Shown here in pieces: positions 55,159-63,839 of a stretch of DNA of 64,000 nucleotides. The translations under genes and the position numbers were made by a program. The stretch is from positions 186,001 to 250,000 of the forward strand of contig NZ_JAEDAL010000002.1 in NCBI RefSeq assembly GCF_016093295.1, read 5' to 3'. Origin of the DNA: Inhella gelatinilytica (GTDB lineage Bacteria; Pseudomonadota; Gammaproteobacteria; Burkholderiales; Burkholderiaceae_C). Numbering within the stretch: position 1 is the first letter of the stretch; every line of letters begins with the position of its first letter. The notes under the pieces were generated by a model. It saw only the letters and a program-made list of their open reading frames with translations, searched no databases and was not told the DNA's origin.

Positions 55159-55258
55159 GGGGCCTCCCGGGCGTCTTGGGGTTCAAGAATCCCGGCGACT
55201 GTAGGAAGCCTCTCGGTTTTTGACCTTGACCCAGTTCGACCGAATTTGAGGCAAACCC

Positions 55259-56473
55259 TCAGCGCACGGAGCTTTGCAACTCGATGATGGGCTGCAGCAC
55301 GGAGAGCACGATCAGCATGACCACGGCGCCCATCACCACGATGAGCAGCGGCTCCAGCAAGGTGGCCGCGGCCAAGGCGCGGCGTTGAACTTCGGCGCCC
55401 AATTGCTGACCGGCGCGGCTGAGCATCTCGGGTAGCTTGCCCGTTTGTTCACCCAAGCGGGCAAACATGGCCAACAGGCCCGGAAAGCGTTTCTTCGACC
55501 CGAGCGCGGCCCCCAGGGGCGCGCCTTCGCGAATTTGGATGAGTGCATCCAGGGCATCGGCGCGCATGGCACGGTTGGAGAGGGTTTCCGCGGCGGCCTG
55601 CAGGGCTTTGAGGATGGGCACTCCCGCGCCGGCCAACATGCCCAGCGTGGCAGCAAAGCGGGCCCCGTTGTAGCCGCGGGCCAAGCGACCGAAGAGGGGC
55701 AAACCGAGCCAGGCCGCATCGAAGCGGCGCCGAAAGGCCTCGTCGCGCAACGCCAGGGCCAAGAGGGCCCCGGCTCCCAGCAAGCCCAGCAGCAGCACCC
55801 AGCCCCATTGGCGCAAGAAGGCACTCAAGGCCAGCATGAAGACGGTCAAGGCCGGCAGGGCCTTCTTGGTGGTGACGAACGACTGGGCGATCTGCGGCAC
55901 CACGTACGTGAGCAAGAACGTGACGATCACGACCGCAATCACGCTGACGATCGCGGGGTAGGCCATGGCGCCGATCACTTTGGCACGCAGGGCCTGACGC
56001 TCCTCCAAATCATCGGCCAGCGATTCCAAAACGCGGCCCAGCGCGCCGCTGGATTCCCCTGCGGCCACGACACCGCGGTACACGTCGTCAAATTCGTGGG
56101 GGGCTTGGCCCAGGGCGCGGGCGAAGCTGGAGCCCGCATTCACCTCAGCCTTGATTTGCGCCATCAACTCGCGCTGTTTGGGGTGCTCGCACTCGTCGGC
56201 CAGCGCGGTCAAGGCCCGCTCCAGTGGCAAACCCGCTCCCACCAACCCCGCCAGCTGACGGGTCCACACCGCCAAAGCGGCCCGGTTGAAGGCGCGGCGG
56301 CGCCATTGAAGGCCACCGGGTGAGTCTGCCACCTGGGTGACAACCTCGACCCCCAGCGGGGTCAACCCGCGTTCCCGCAACAGGGCGCGGGCGGCGCGCG
56401 GGTGGTCGGCCTCAATCAAGCCGGTTTGCATGCGGCCGTCGGCATCCAGGGCTTCAAACTTGTAGGCGGGCAT
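55259..56473 (-). CDS. gspF: Type II secretion inner membrane protein GspF
   Basis: 404 residues with two repeated T2SF domains and three membrane segments. Starts MPAYKFEALDADGRMQTGLIE, and has ALAVWTRQLAGLVGAGLPLERAL and GESSGALGRVLESLADDLEER, then the second repeat with MLAGAGVPILKALQAAAETLSN and GEQTGKLPEMLSRAG. GspF is the platform protein in the inner membrane that contacts the ATPase GspE. It ends the visible gsp operon, 19 bases after gspE. No terminator hairpin was seen after it. Confidence 0.97.
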   Translation of the reverse strand: MPAYKFEALDADGRMQTGLIEADHPRAARALLRERGLTPLGVEVVTQVADSPGGLQWRRRAFNRAALAVWTRQLAGLVGAGLPLERALTALADECEHPKQRELMAQIKAEVNAGSSFARALGQAPHEFDDVYRGVVAAGESSGALGRVLESLADDLEERQALRAKVIGAMAYPAIVSVIAVVIVTFLLTYVVPQIAQSFVTTKKALPALTVFMLALSAFLRQWGWVLLLGLLGAGALLALALRDEAFRRRFDAAWLGLPLFGRLARGYNGARFAATLGMLAGAGVPILKALQAAAETLSNRAMRADALDALIQIREGAPLGAALGSKKRFPGLLAMFARLGEQTGKLPEMLSRAGQQLGAEVQRRALAAATLLEPLLIVVMGAVVMLIVLSVLQPIIELQSSVR

Positions 56474-56492
56474 GGTGGCGCGGCGATCCCGG

Positions 56493-57914
56493 TCAGTCGC
56501 GCGTGGCGCGCATCACTTCTTCCAGGCTCGTGATGCCGGCGCGGACCAGACGTTCGCCGTCTTCGCGCATCGAGTGCATGCCTTTGGCGCGGGCCGCGGC
56601 CCAGAGTTCCGACTCGGAGGCCTGGTTGTGAATCAGGGTGCGCACCTGGTCATCGGCGACCATCAGTTCATATACGCCGGTGCGGCCCTTGTAGCCCGTG
56701 TGGCCGCATTCCGGGCAGCCCACCGGGTGCCAGTGGCCCTGTTCGTCTTGCCGGCGGCAACTCGGGCACAGCTTGCGGACCAAGCGCTGGGCTTGGACCC
56801 CCAGCAAGCTGGAACTGAGCAAGAACGGCTCAACCCCCATGTCCGTCAGGCGGGTCACGGCCGAAGGCGCGTCATTGGTGTGCAGCGTGGCCAGCACCAG
56901 GTGACCGGTGAGTGAGGCCTGGATGGCGATCTGTGCGGTTTCAAAGTCGCGGATCTCGCCGATCATGATGGCGTCCGGGTCTTGCCGCAAGATGGCGCGC
57001 AGGGCCTTGGCAAACGTCAAATCGATCTTGGCGTTCACTTGGGTTTGGCCGATGCCGGGCAACTCGTACTCGATGGGGTCTTCCACCGTTAGCACGTTGG
57101 TGGTCGCGGTGTCGATGGTCTGCAGGGCGGCGTACAGCGACGTGGTCTTGCCCGAACCGGTGGGACCCGTCACGAGCACGATGCCGTGCGGCTGCGCGAC
57201 CAGCTTCTTGAACTGATCCAGCACCGCACCATCCATGCCCAGCGACTCCAAATTGAACTTGGCGTCACTCTTGTCCAGCAGGCGCAGCACCGCCCGTTCG
57301 CCGTGCGCCGAGGGCAGGGTGGAGACTCGAACATCGATGGCGCGGCCGCCGATGCGCAGGGAAATGCGTCCGTCCTGGGGCAGGCGCTTTTCGGCAATGT
57401 CCAACTCCGCCATGATCTTCAGCCGGGAGATCAGGGCCGCATGCAGCGCGCGATTGGGCTGCACGACCTCTCGCAGCGAGCCGTCGACCCGGAAACGCAC
57501 CGAACTGCTGCGTTCATAGGGCTCGATGTGGATGTCGCTCGCCCCGTCTTTGGCTGCTTGGGTCAGCAGCGCATTGAGCATGCGGATGATGGGTGCGTCG
57601 TTGGCGGCCTCCAGCAGGTCCTCGACGGCTGGCAGGTCTTGCAGCAGTCGGCTCAAATCCACCGCCGACTCCACTTCGCCCACCACAGCGGCGGCGCTGC
57701 TCTCGTTGCCGGCGTAGACCGCACTGACCCGGGCGCGCAGGGCCTCCGCCTCCTGCAGTTCGATCCGGTCCAGCGCGTAGAGCCGCTGCACCTCGGCCAG
57801 CGCCGCGGCGTCCAGCGGCGCAGCGGCACTCAGAACCAACTCGGAGCCCGTGTCCTCGAGCAGCAGGCCTTTGGCTTTGGCAAAGGCATAGGGCAAGGGG
57901 TAGCGAGTGGCCAT
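56493..57914 (-). CDS. gspE: Type II secretion ATPase GspE
   Basis: 473 residues, cytoplasmic hexameric ATPase driving pseudopilus assembly. Walker A is G250-PTGSGKT257, the Asp box is DPDAIMIGEIRDFETA, the His box has TGHLVLATLHTNDAPSA, and the tetracysteine zinc site is CPSCRR...CPECGHTGYKGR. The start is the ATG that follows the stop of the 53-codon ORF by a single base. N-terminal part shorter than in E. coli GspE. The order D-(small ORF)-E-F is tightly coupled. Confidence 0.97.
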   Translation of the reverse strand: MATRYPLPYAFAKAKGLLLEDTGSELVLSAAAPLDAAALAEVQRLYALDRIELQEAEALRARVSAVYAGNESSAAAVVGEVESAVDLSRLLQDLPAVEDLLEAANDAPIIRMLNALLTQAAKDGASDIHIEPYERSSSVRFRVDGSLREVVQPNRALHAALISRLKIMAELDIAEKRLPQDGRISLRIGGRAIDVRVSTLPSAHGERAVLRLLDKSDAKFNLESLGMDGAVLDQFKKLVAQPHGIVLVTGPTGSGKTTSLYAALQTIDTATTNVLTVEDPIEYELPGIGQTQVNAKIDLTFAKALRAILRQDPDAIMIGEIRDFETAQIAIQASLTGHLVLATLHTNDAPSAVTRLTDMGVEPFLLSSSLLGVQAQRLVRKLCPSCRRQDEQGHWHPVGCPECGHTGYKGRTGVYELMVADDQVRTLIHNQASESELWAAARAKGMHSMREDGERLVRAGITSLEEVMRATRD

Positions 57915-57915
57915 A

Positions 57916-58077
57916 TCAGTGGCTCCCGGACGCCCGAAGCCACTGAGCGCCTCCGTGGGGGGCTGAGGCCGGACTGGGATGGCCCTGTGGGCCAGGCCTG
58001 CCTGCCGAAGAGCCGGGACGCTGGACCGGCGCGGCCTGCAGGGTGGCGGGCGAGAGCGAGATTGGGGGTTGTTTCAT
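57916..58077 (-). CDS. 53-residue ORF between gspD and gspE, possibly novel
   Basis: ATG at 58077, TGA at 57918-57916, in the otherwise unexplained 164-base gap between gspD and gspE. The reading frame fills the gap exactly: TGA-T-ATG joins it to the gspD stop, and another TGA-T-ATG joins it to the gspE start. The product starts MKQPPISLSPATLQAAP and is rich in Pro, Gly, Ser and Ala, with an internal APHGGAQWLRASGSH end. There is no signal peptide or membrane segment. I recognise no family. The double junction argues strongly for translation, but it could also be a linker that lets ribosomes move from gspD to gspE. Confidence 0.5.
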   Translation of the reverse strand: MKQPPISLSPATLQAAPVQRPGSSAGRPGPQGHPSPASAPHGGAQWLRASGSH

Positions 58078-58078
58078 A

Positions 58079-60205
58079 TCAGGGCGCCACCGGGCCTGAC
58101 AAGGGCTTGGTGGCGGCGGGGGGCAGAACGGGCGCGCCGGTATTCGGGAGCACGGCGCTGTCGCTCGGTTGGGCCTTTTGCTGGTGCGCTCGGATCCAGT
58201 CGTAGCGGTCCAAGCTGACGCCGGTGGCGTCCGCGGCCGTGCGCAGCACCGTGGGGCGCAAGAAGACCATCAAGTTGGTGCGGACGCGCTTGCGGTTCTC
58301 GCTCCTGAAAAGAGCCCCCACCAGGGGGACTTTGGACAAGCCCGGCACGCCATCCAGGCCGTCGGTGTACTCGTCTTTGATCAGGCCACCCAGCACCAGC
58401 ATGCCGCCATCGTCCACCGTCACCGTGGTTTCGATGGTGTTTTTGTCGGTCACGGGGCCGGTACTGGTGGAGGCCCCGGGCACGACGGAGCTGTTTTCGT
58501 GGAACACCACCATGCGGATGGCGCCCCCTTCCCCGATTTGCGCCTTGACGCGCAGGGTCAAACCCACGTCTTTGCGCTCGATCGTTTGGAACGGGTTGAT
58601 GGAACTGCCCGTCCCCGAACCGGCGTTGGCAAAACTGCCGGTCAGGAACGGCACGTTCTGGCCGACGTGAATCTTGGCTTCTTCGTTGTCTAGCGCCACC
58701 AAGTTGGGCGTGGCCAACACATTGGCGCCGGTTTCGGCCTCGAGGAAATTGGCCAGGGCCGCCAGGGTGAATTGCGCGCCCAGCTTGTGGGCAATGCCCA
58801 GATTCAGACCCGAGGGGATGGTCACCTGCGAGGTGTTGCCCGTGGCGACGGCGCCGATCAGGTTGACGATGTTGTTGCCGCCCGTGCCGTAGTTGGTGCC
58901 CACCAAGCCACCGGTGTTCTTGTCCGTCCCGAACAGGTTTTGCCACTGCACGCCGAACTGTGCCCCTTTGCTGGCATCCACTTTGACAATCATGGCCTCC
59001 ACGTACACCTGAGCGCGGCGGCCGTCGAGTTGATCGATGACGCCCCGCATTTGGCGGTACAGCGGTTCAGGGGCCGTGATGATCAGGGAGTTGGTCGACG
59101 GGTCTGCCTGGATGAAGCCGCCGGTGCTGGGCTGTGCTGACGCGGCCACCGGCGCGGTGGCCGCTGCACTGGCGCCCGTGGTGTTGCCCGGGGCGTTGGA
59201 GACCGGCGCCATCGCGGTAGGGGCCCCGGGGATGGTCGTGGGGCCCACCACGGGGCTCACCCCTGTTGAGCTGCCGCTGGCGCTGCTCCCGGCGTTGGCA
59301 AAGGCCGCCCGGAGCACCTGCGCCAGTTTGGCGGCATCCGCATTTTTCAGATAAACGACATGAATGCCCCCGTTGGGTTGGGAGGCAGGTCGGTCCAGCT
59401 TGGCCACCAGCCCTTTGAGAGCCTCCAACTTGGCCGCGTTGGGCGCGCGCAGAATCAGGGCATTGCTGCGCGGGTCGGCCACCACCGTGGTGGCGGCCGG
59501 CGCGCCGGGCGCACCCGGCGTGGCCGTTCCTTCACCCAGCCGCTGCACCAGGGTGGCGATGTCACTGGCCACGGCATGGCGCAGGGGCACGATCTCCACA
59601 TCGGTGCTGGGCGCGGTGTCCATGGCCGCAATGATCTTGGCCAGGCGCTTGAGGTTGTCGGCGTAGTCGGTGATGACCAGGCTGTTGTTGCCCGGGTTGG
59701 CGTTGATGGTGTTGTTGACGTTGATGAGCGGGCGCAACACCGCGACCAGGTTGTTGGCGTTTTCGTGGCGCAGCAGGAAGACCTGGGTGAGGATCTGATC
59801 GCCGCGGATCTTGAGCTCATCCACGGCAACCGTGGTGGCTTGCATCTTGGCGTCAGCTTCGGGCACCACCTTGTAGAGCCCGGCCACTTCGATCACGGAG
59901 AAACCCAAGCCCCGCAAGGCCGCCTGAAACTGGGCAAAGGCGTCGCTGGCTTTTAACGGCTGCTCCGCGTACAGCGTGATGGCGCCTTTGACCCGCGGAT
60001 CCACCATCATGCTGCGCCCCAGCATGTTGCCCATGGCGCGCGCCACGGACTCGATTTCCGCGTTGACGAAGTTCAGGGCCACCAAGGTGTCCGGTTTCAG
60101 GGCTGGCGTGGGGTTGGCCAAGCTGGGGGCGGCCAGGCTCAAGGCCAAGCTGAGCAGCGAGGCCTGAAGCAGGGGCCGGGGCGTGCGCAGGGTTGCGTTC
60201 ATCAT
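58079..60205 (-). CDS. gspD: Type II secretion outer membrane secretin GspD
   Basis: 708 residues. Signal peptide MMNATLRTPRPLLQASLL to about SLAN. N0 domain from LVALNFVNAEIESVARAMG, then N1-N3 KH-like repeats (VQVFLLRHENANNLVAVL, VVYLKNADAAKLAQVLRA), and the C-terminal secretin domain (GANVLATPNLVALDNEEAKIHVGQNVPFLTG and VDDGGMLVLGGLIKDEY in landmarks NVLATPNLVALDNE and GGMLVLGGLIKD). Between N3 and the secretin core are long Gly/Ser/Ala/Pro stretches. The first of two ATGs is used; the stop of gspN overlaps both. An S domain for pilotin binding is not obvious. Confidence 0.97.
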   Translation of the reverse strand: MMNATLRTPRPLLQASLLSLALSLAAPSLANPTPALKPDTLVALNFVNAEIESVARAMGNMLGRSMMVDPRVKGAITLYAEQPLKASDAFAQFQAALRGLGFSVIEVAGLYKVVPEADAKMQATTVAVDELKIRGDQILTQVFLLRHENANNLVAVLRPLINVNNTINANPGNNSLVITDYADNLKRLAKIIAAMDTAPSTDVEIVPLRHAVASDIATLVQRLGEGTATPGAPGAPAATTVVADPRSNALILRAPNAAKLEALKGLVAKLDRPASQPNGGIHVVYLKNADAAKLAQVLRAAFANAGSSASGSSTGVSPVVGPTTIPGAPTAMAPVSNAPGNTTGASAAATAPVAASAQPSTGGFIQADPSTNSLIITAPEPLYRQMRGVIDQLDGRRAQVYVEAMIVKVDASKGAQFGVQWQNLFGTDKNTGGLVGTNYGTGGNNIVNLIGAVATGNTSQVTIPSGLNLGIAHKLGAQFTLAALANFLEAETGANVLATPNLVALDNEEAKIHVGQNVPFLTGSFANAGSGTGSSINPFQTIERKDVGLTLRVKAQIGEGGAIRMVVFHENSSVVPGASTSTGPVTDKNTIETTVTVDDGGMLVLGGLIKDEYTDGLDGVPGLSKVPLVGALFRSENRKRVRTNLMVFLRPTVLRTAADATGVSLDRYDWIRAHQQKAQPSDSAVLPNTGAPVLPPAATKPLSGPVAP

Positions 60206-61044
60206 GATCCGATCGTGATCACCGAGCGCTCGCCTTGGCGGCGCCCAATGATGTTGAGCAAGTTGTTCAAACTGGATTCGGCGCCGGGCGCGGCGCGGGC
60301 GTCGCCCTGGAAGCTCAAGTGCCCGGCCAGCCATTGGCCCGAACCTTGAAGCTGTAAAGCGCCGCTGAGTGTGCTGAGTTGAAGGAGTGCTGGGCCCTGT
60401 GCCGCTGATTGCACGGTCAACCGGTAGTCCCCCAGGGTGGGCAGCGGTGAAACGGCCGAGGCCATTTGCACGGCGTCCAGTTGCAAGGGGCCAACCCACT
60501 GCGTGCCCTGCCCGCTGCGCCACTGCAAGGCGGCACCCGGAGCACTGAGGCGCAGTTCGCCCTGCAGCAGCAGGGTGTTCCACGGGGTGCCCAAGCCTTT
60601 GAGCCAGATGGCCGGGATGCGCAGCAGGGGCTCGGGGCTGGCGGGCAGGCTCACGCGCCACTGGCGCCAACCGGGCCGAAATGCCAGGGGCACGAAGCCC
60701 GGCGTGTGACCGTCCAGTCGGATGCGCAGCCGGGGTCCGCCCTCCCAACCCCAGCGCCACGACAGGGCGCCGGGCAATTGAGAGGATTCCTGGCTGCCGG
60801 CGCCGCCGGTGAGGACGAGACGGGCCTCGCCCTGCCACAGGCTGCCTTGGGTTTCGCTCAGCAGCAGACGCTCCTGCGTGGCCTGACCCACCAGCGGGGC
60901 CATCCACGCGGCTGGGGCCTGCCACAACACGGCCAGCCCCGCCCCCAGCGCCAAGCCCAGGCCCGCGGCGCCACGGCTGCGCGCCCCCGCCTCGTTCGCT
61001 GGGGCGGGGGATTTGGGGGGCGGGCGCAGGGCCAGGGGGTTCAA
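60202..61044 (-). CDS. gspN: Type II secretion protein GspN
   Basis: 280 residues, starting at TTG 61044 which overlaps the gspM stop (TTGA). One N-terminal membrane segment near residues 28-45 (GLGLALGAGLAVLWQAPAAW) and a periplasmic beta-rich domain with LSETQGSLWQGEARLVLTGG and PGALSWRWGW, the GspN pattern. GspN is an optional, poorly understood inner-membrane-anchored component. An upstream start within gspM in this frame is not supported. It overlaps gspD by four bases. Confidence 0.88.
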   Translation of the reverse strand: MNPLALRPPPKSPAPANEAGARSRGAAGLGLALGAGLAVLWQAPAAWMAPLVGQATQERLLLSETQGSLWQGEARLVLTGGAGSQESSQLPGALSWRWGWEGGPRLRIRLDGHTPGFVPLAFRPGWRQWRVSLPASPEPLLRIPAIWLKGLGTPWNTLLLQGELRLSAPGAALQWRSGQGTQWVGPLQLDAVQMASAVSPLPTLGDYRLTVQSAAQGPALLQLSTLSGALQLQGSGQWLAGHLSFQGDARAAPGAESSLNNLLNIIGRRQGERSVITIGS

Positions 61045-61571
61045 GGCTGGCTGCCCAGTTGCAGCAGCAGGCTGCCGTTGTAGCCGCGTGGGCCTCGCTG
61101 AAGCTGGGCCTCGACGGGACGGGCGCGCGCGGTGCTGCGAAGGTCCGCCAAGTAGCGGCGCAGCGCTTCGCCCTCGACTTCGCGCAGCACCACGCGGGCT
61201 TGGCCACCTTGCAGCTCCACGGTGCTGCCGCTGCCCAATTGCTCGGTGGCCGCTTTGAGGGCTTGTTGAGCTTGCTCCGCCGGAACGGTCGGGCGGCTTC
61301 GCAGGACGGCCGCTTCCGCGGCTTGCTCCTGCATCGCCTGCAACTGATGCCGTAGCTGGGCTTGCTGGTTGGGTGCTTGGCGCAGGGTTTTGAAGGCCGG
61401 GTTGACGGCCACGCTGACCAGCAGCAACAGACCGAGGGCCGCCAGGGCCACTTGCAGCCCCAGGCGCTCCCGGGGTGCAAGCCGCTGCCAATGGGCTTGC
61501 AGGGTTTCAAACCCGGGACGGACCGCGGCGGGGACTGGCCAGCCCAGAAAGCGGAGGGGCGAGGCGTTCAT
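61041..61571 (-). CDS. gspM: Type II secretion protein GspM
   Basis: 176 residues, bitopic inner-membrane protein of the T2SS platform that partners GspL. Short N-terminal tail, one membrane segment near residues 40-58 (LGLQVALAALGLLLLVSVAV), then a coiled segment and a ferredoxin-like periplasmic domain. The start ATG overlaps the gspL stop by four bases. A much longer upstream frame is only read-through into gspL in another frame and is not coding. Confidence 0.92.
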   Translation of the reverse strand: MNASPLRFLGWPVPAAVRPGFETLQAHWQRLAPRERLGLQVALAALGLLLLVSVAVNPAFKTLRQAPNQQAQLRHQLQAMQEQAAEAAVLRSRPTVPAEQAQQALKAATEQLGSGSTVELQGGQARVVLREVEGEALRRYLADLRSTARARPVEAQLQRGPRGYNGSLLLQLGSQP

Positions 61572-62782
61572 GGTGCAGAGCGCGCTTTGCGCAGGGTGAG
61601 TCGTCCAGCCTCGGCGTTCAGGCTCCAGCCCATGCTGGCCAAGCGCTGGCGCATGAGCTCGACCTGAGCGTCGGCCCAACCGGTGGCCGGCCAGCTGAGC
61701 TGACCGCTCTCGAAGCTCAACGCTTCCGTGGGGCCGCGGTCTTCGGGCCACGCGGCGGTCGCGGCCGCCATCAGGGCTTCGAAGTCCTGATCCCCCAGCT
61801 GCCCGGTCTGGGCGCGGAGCAAATCCATCTCGCGTTGCATCTGCAGGGGCGCATCGGCCACGGCCAGTACCCGCGGAAAGGCCTGCTTGAGGGCCTGCGT
61901 TTGAGCGGCCTTCAGACGCTGGACTTCCTGGCGCTGCTGCCACGCCCAGGCGTTGAGCCCCACCAACTGCACGGCGATCAGCGCGGCTACGCCGAGTCGC
62001 ACCCGCCGCCAGTGGGGTTGCGCGAAGCGATGCGCCCAGTGCCGCAAGCGGCTCAAGCCTTTGACCCGGGGGGCCAGGTCGAACTGCAGCAAGTTCCACC
62101 CACTGGCCAGCGCACCGACCAGTTGGGCTTCGCGCGGACTCAAGCTGACGGGTTGGCCGGTGAGCGCTTCCGCGGCAACCGCAGCCTCCGGTTCGGCACG
62201 CCAGGTCACCGGGGCGGGCCCTTGACCCTGCAGGGCGGACCAGCTGGCGGCCGGCAGGTGAAGAACGCCTCCGGCGTGGCTGAGCCGAACCAGGGGCTCC
62301 CCCGTTTCGCCGACGGTCACCACCGCTTCGACGTCCGCCGTGGGCCAAGCCAGCGGGCAGACCCGGTCTACGAAGCGCTGGGCCGACTCCAAAGCGGCCA
62401 GCGGCTGCGACAGGGTTTCGCGGGGTGTGACGCACACCCAGGTGGGTTCGCCGGCCAGCGCCCCGGGCTGCACGGCCAAGTGCAAGCCGTCCGGATCTTC
62501 CAGCAAGTGGTCTTCTAAAAGGCCACTCAATGCCGCCCGCCATCGATTGGGCGCGGTCTTGGGCAGGGTGGTGCGGTGAAAACTGCACTGCAAGGGGTGC
62601 GGGACCAAGACGGTTTCGTCGGCACGCGGCAGGTTGGCCAGGGTGCTGCGCCCCGTCTGAACGCCCTCCGGGGTGTGCAGCACCCAGGGCCATTCCCCGG
62701 CCGGCGAAGGGCCGGACGCAGGGGACGATGCACCGGACGCCAGCCGGGGGCGCAGGGGCAGGGGGATCAGCAGGGTGCTCAT
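61568..62782 (-). CDS. gspL: Type II secretion protein GspL
   Basis: 404 residues. The cytoplasmic part folds like actin in known GspL and contacts GspE; here it spans about residues 1-245 and includes LPRADETVLVPHPLQCSFHR and LLEDHLLEDPDGLHLAV (landmarks WRAALSGLLEDHLLED). A membrane segment near 255-275 (VRLGVAALIAVQLVGLNAWAW) and a periplasmic ferredoxin-like domain follow. It starts 28 bases after the gspK stop. Confidence 0.95.
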   Translation of the reverse strand: MSTLLIPLPLRPRLASGASSPASGPSPAGEWPWVLHTPEGVQTGRSTLANLPRADETVLVPHPLQCSFHRTTLPKTAPNRWRAALSGLLEDHLLEDPDGLHLAVQPGALAGEPTWVCVTPRETLSQPLAALESAQRFVDRVCPLAWPTADVEAVVTVGETGEPLVRLSHAGGVLHLPAASWSALQGQGPAPVTWRAEPEAAVAAEALTGQPVSLSPREAQLVGALASGWNLLQFDLAPRVKGLSRLRHWAHRFAQPHWRRVRLGVAALIAVQLVGLNAWAWQQRQEVQRLKAAQTQALKQAFPRVLAVADAPLQMQREMDLLRAQTGQLGDQDFEALMAAATAAWPEDRGPTEALSFESGQLSWPATGWADAQVELMRQRLASMGWSLNAEAGRLTLRKARSAP

Positions 62783-62810
62783 GAGCGCTCGGAAATCAGG
62801 GCCGCCGATT

Positions 62811-63839
62811 CTAGGGAGCGCTCAATCGCCCCAGCCCTGGGCTTTCACCGGGGCGGCCCGGCGTCAACGGTGTCAATCGCTCGCGCCACAGGGTGGTCAC
62901 TTTGTTGTCTTTGCGCTGAACCAGCGAGCGCAGGGTCACGGTGCGGCCGTCCAGGCGCAGCTGCCCTGTCACCCAGAAGTGTTCGGTTCTCCACCCGATG
63001 CGCTCGCCCTTGATGGTCTTACTGTCGGTCTGCGCGTTGAATTGGTCTCGGACGTCACCATCGGTGGTCAACGGTTTGATGCGACGCCGTTGAACGACCC
63101 CTTCGGCGGTGGCCAGATCCACCTGGGCCACGGCCGCAATCACTTCGCGTGGGGCGGTATTGAGGTTGATGGCGACTTTGGGCTCTTTGCCCGGGGGGAG
63201 CATCACCACCCAGGCTTCGAGCGCTTGCACGGCAGAGGGCGGTAGCCCGACCCACCCCAACTGCTGGGCGGTGCGGGGGCGCAGGGCGGCTTCCGTCCCT
63301 TCCTCCTGGGCATCCACGCTCACGGCGCGGATCAATTGAACGAGGGCGGTTTCGATCAAATCAGATGGCACGCCGGCGGTTTGACACAGGCGGCGAAAGG
63401 TGTTGGCTTCCACGCCGTCAGGTTGCTCTCCCCGCAAGTTGCCCAGGTTGTAGCGGGCCTGCGCATCTTCAATGCGACCGGCCAGAAAGGCCTCGGGCCC
63501 GTCGTCGGCGGCCCCGCCGGGCCCGGCCAAAAAGCTGGACAGTCGGGCTTCGGCCAGCGGCACGGCCCACACCTCGCCCAGGTGGTCGGGCCCTTGTCCG
63601 CCATTGCTGCGCCCGTCTTCTTGCAGGATGAGGCGGGCCCAGTCCAGGGCGCCCAGCAGCACCCATTCCGCTTGCGCCCGCAAGCGGTCCGCCCCTTCCA
63701 GGGCAAGGGCCCGCTGTTGGCGCGCGACCAGCGCAGCGGCCAGGGTCGCCACCAGGGTGACCAGCACCAGGGCGGTGAGCAGCGCAGCGCCCCTTGTGCG
63801 GGCCGCGGTTTGCGTCCGGGTACTCATCCTGGCACTCAT
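62811..63839 (-). CDS. gspK: Type II secretion minor pseudopilin GspK
   Basis: 342 residues. Prepilin-type N-terminus with TRG before the hydrophobic ALLTALVLVTLVATLAAALV helix; as in other GspK the residue at +5 is not glutamate. The large alpha domain insert (DDGPEAFLAGRIEDAQARYNLGNL) and SAM-like NLNTAPREVIAAVA region are typical. GspK caps the pseudopilus with GspI and GspJ. The ATG at 63839 overlaps the gspJ stop by four bases, so it is preferred over one four codons later. Confidence 0.95.
   Translation of the reverse strand: MSARMSTRTQTAARTRGAALLTALVLVTLVATLAAALVARQQRALALEGADRLRAQAEWVLLGALDWARLILQEDGRSNGGQGPDHLGEVWAVPLAEARLSSFLAGPGGAADDGPEAFLAGRIEDAQARYNLGNLRGEQPDGVEANTFRRLCQTAGVPSDLIETALVQLIRAVSVDAQEEGTEAALRPRTAQQLGWVGLPPSAVQALEAWVVMLPPGKEPKVAINLNTAPREVIAAVAQVDLATAEGVVQRRRIKPLTTDGDVRDQFNAQTDSKTIKGERIGWRTEHFWVTGQLRLDGRTVTLRSLVQRKDNKVTTLWRERLTPLTPGRPGESPGLGRLSAP

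Noticed and set aside
60206-61510. Extension of the gspD frame through gspN and gspM (1143 codons in total)
   Set aside because: The upstream part overlaps genes in other frames. The GspD signal peptide begins at 60205, giving a normal-sized secretin.
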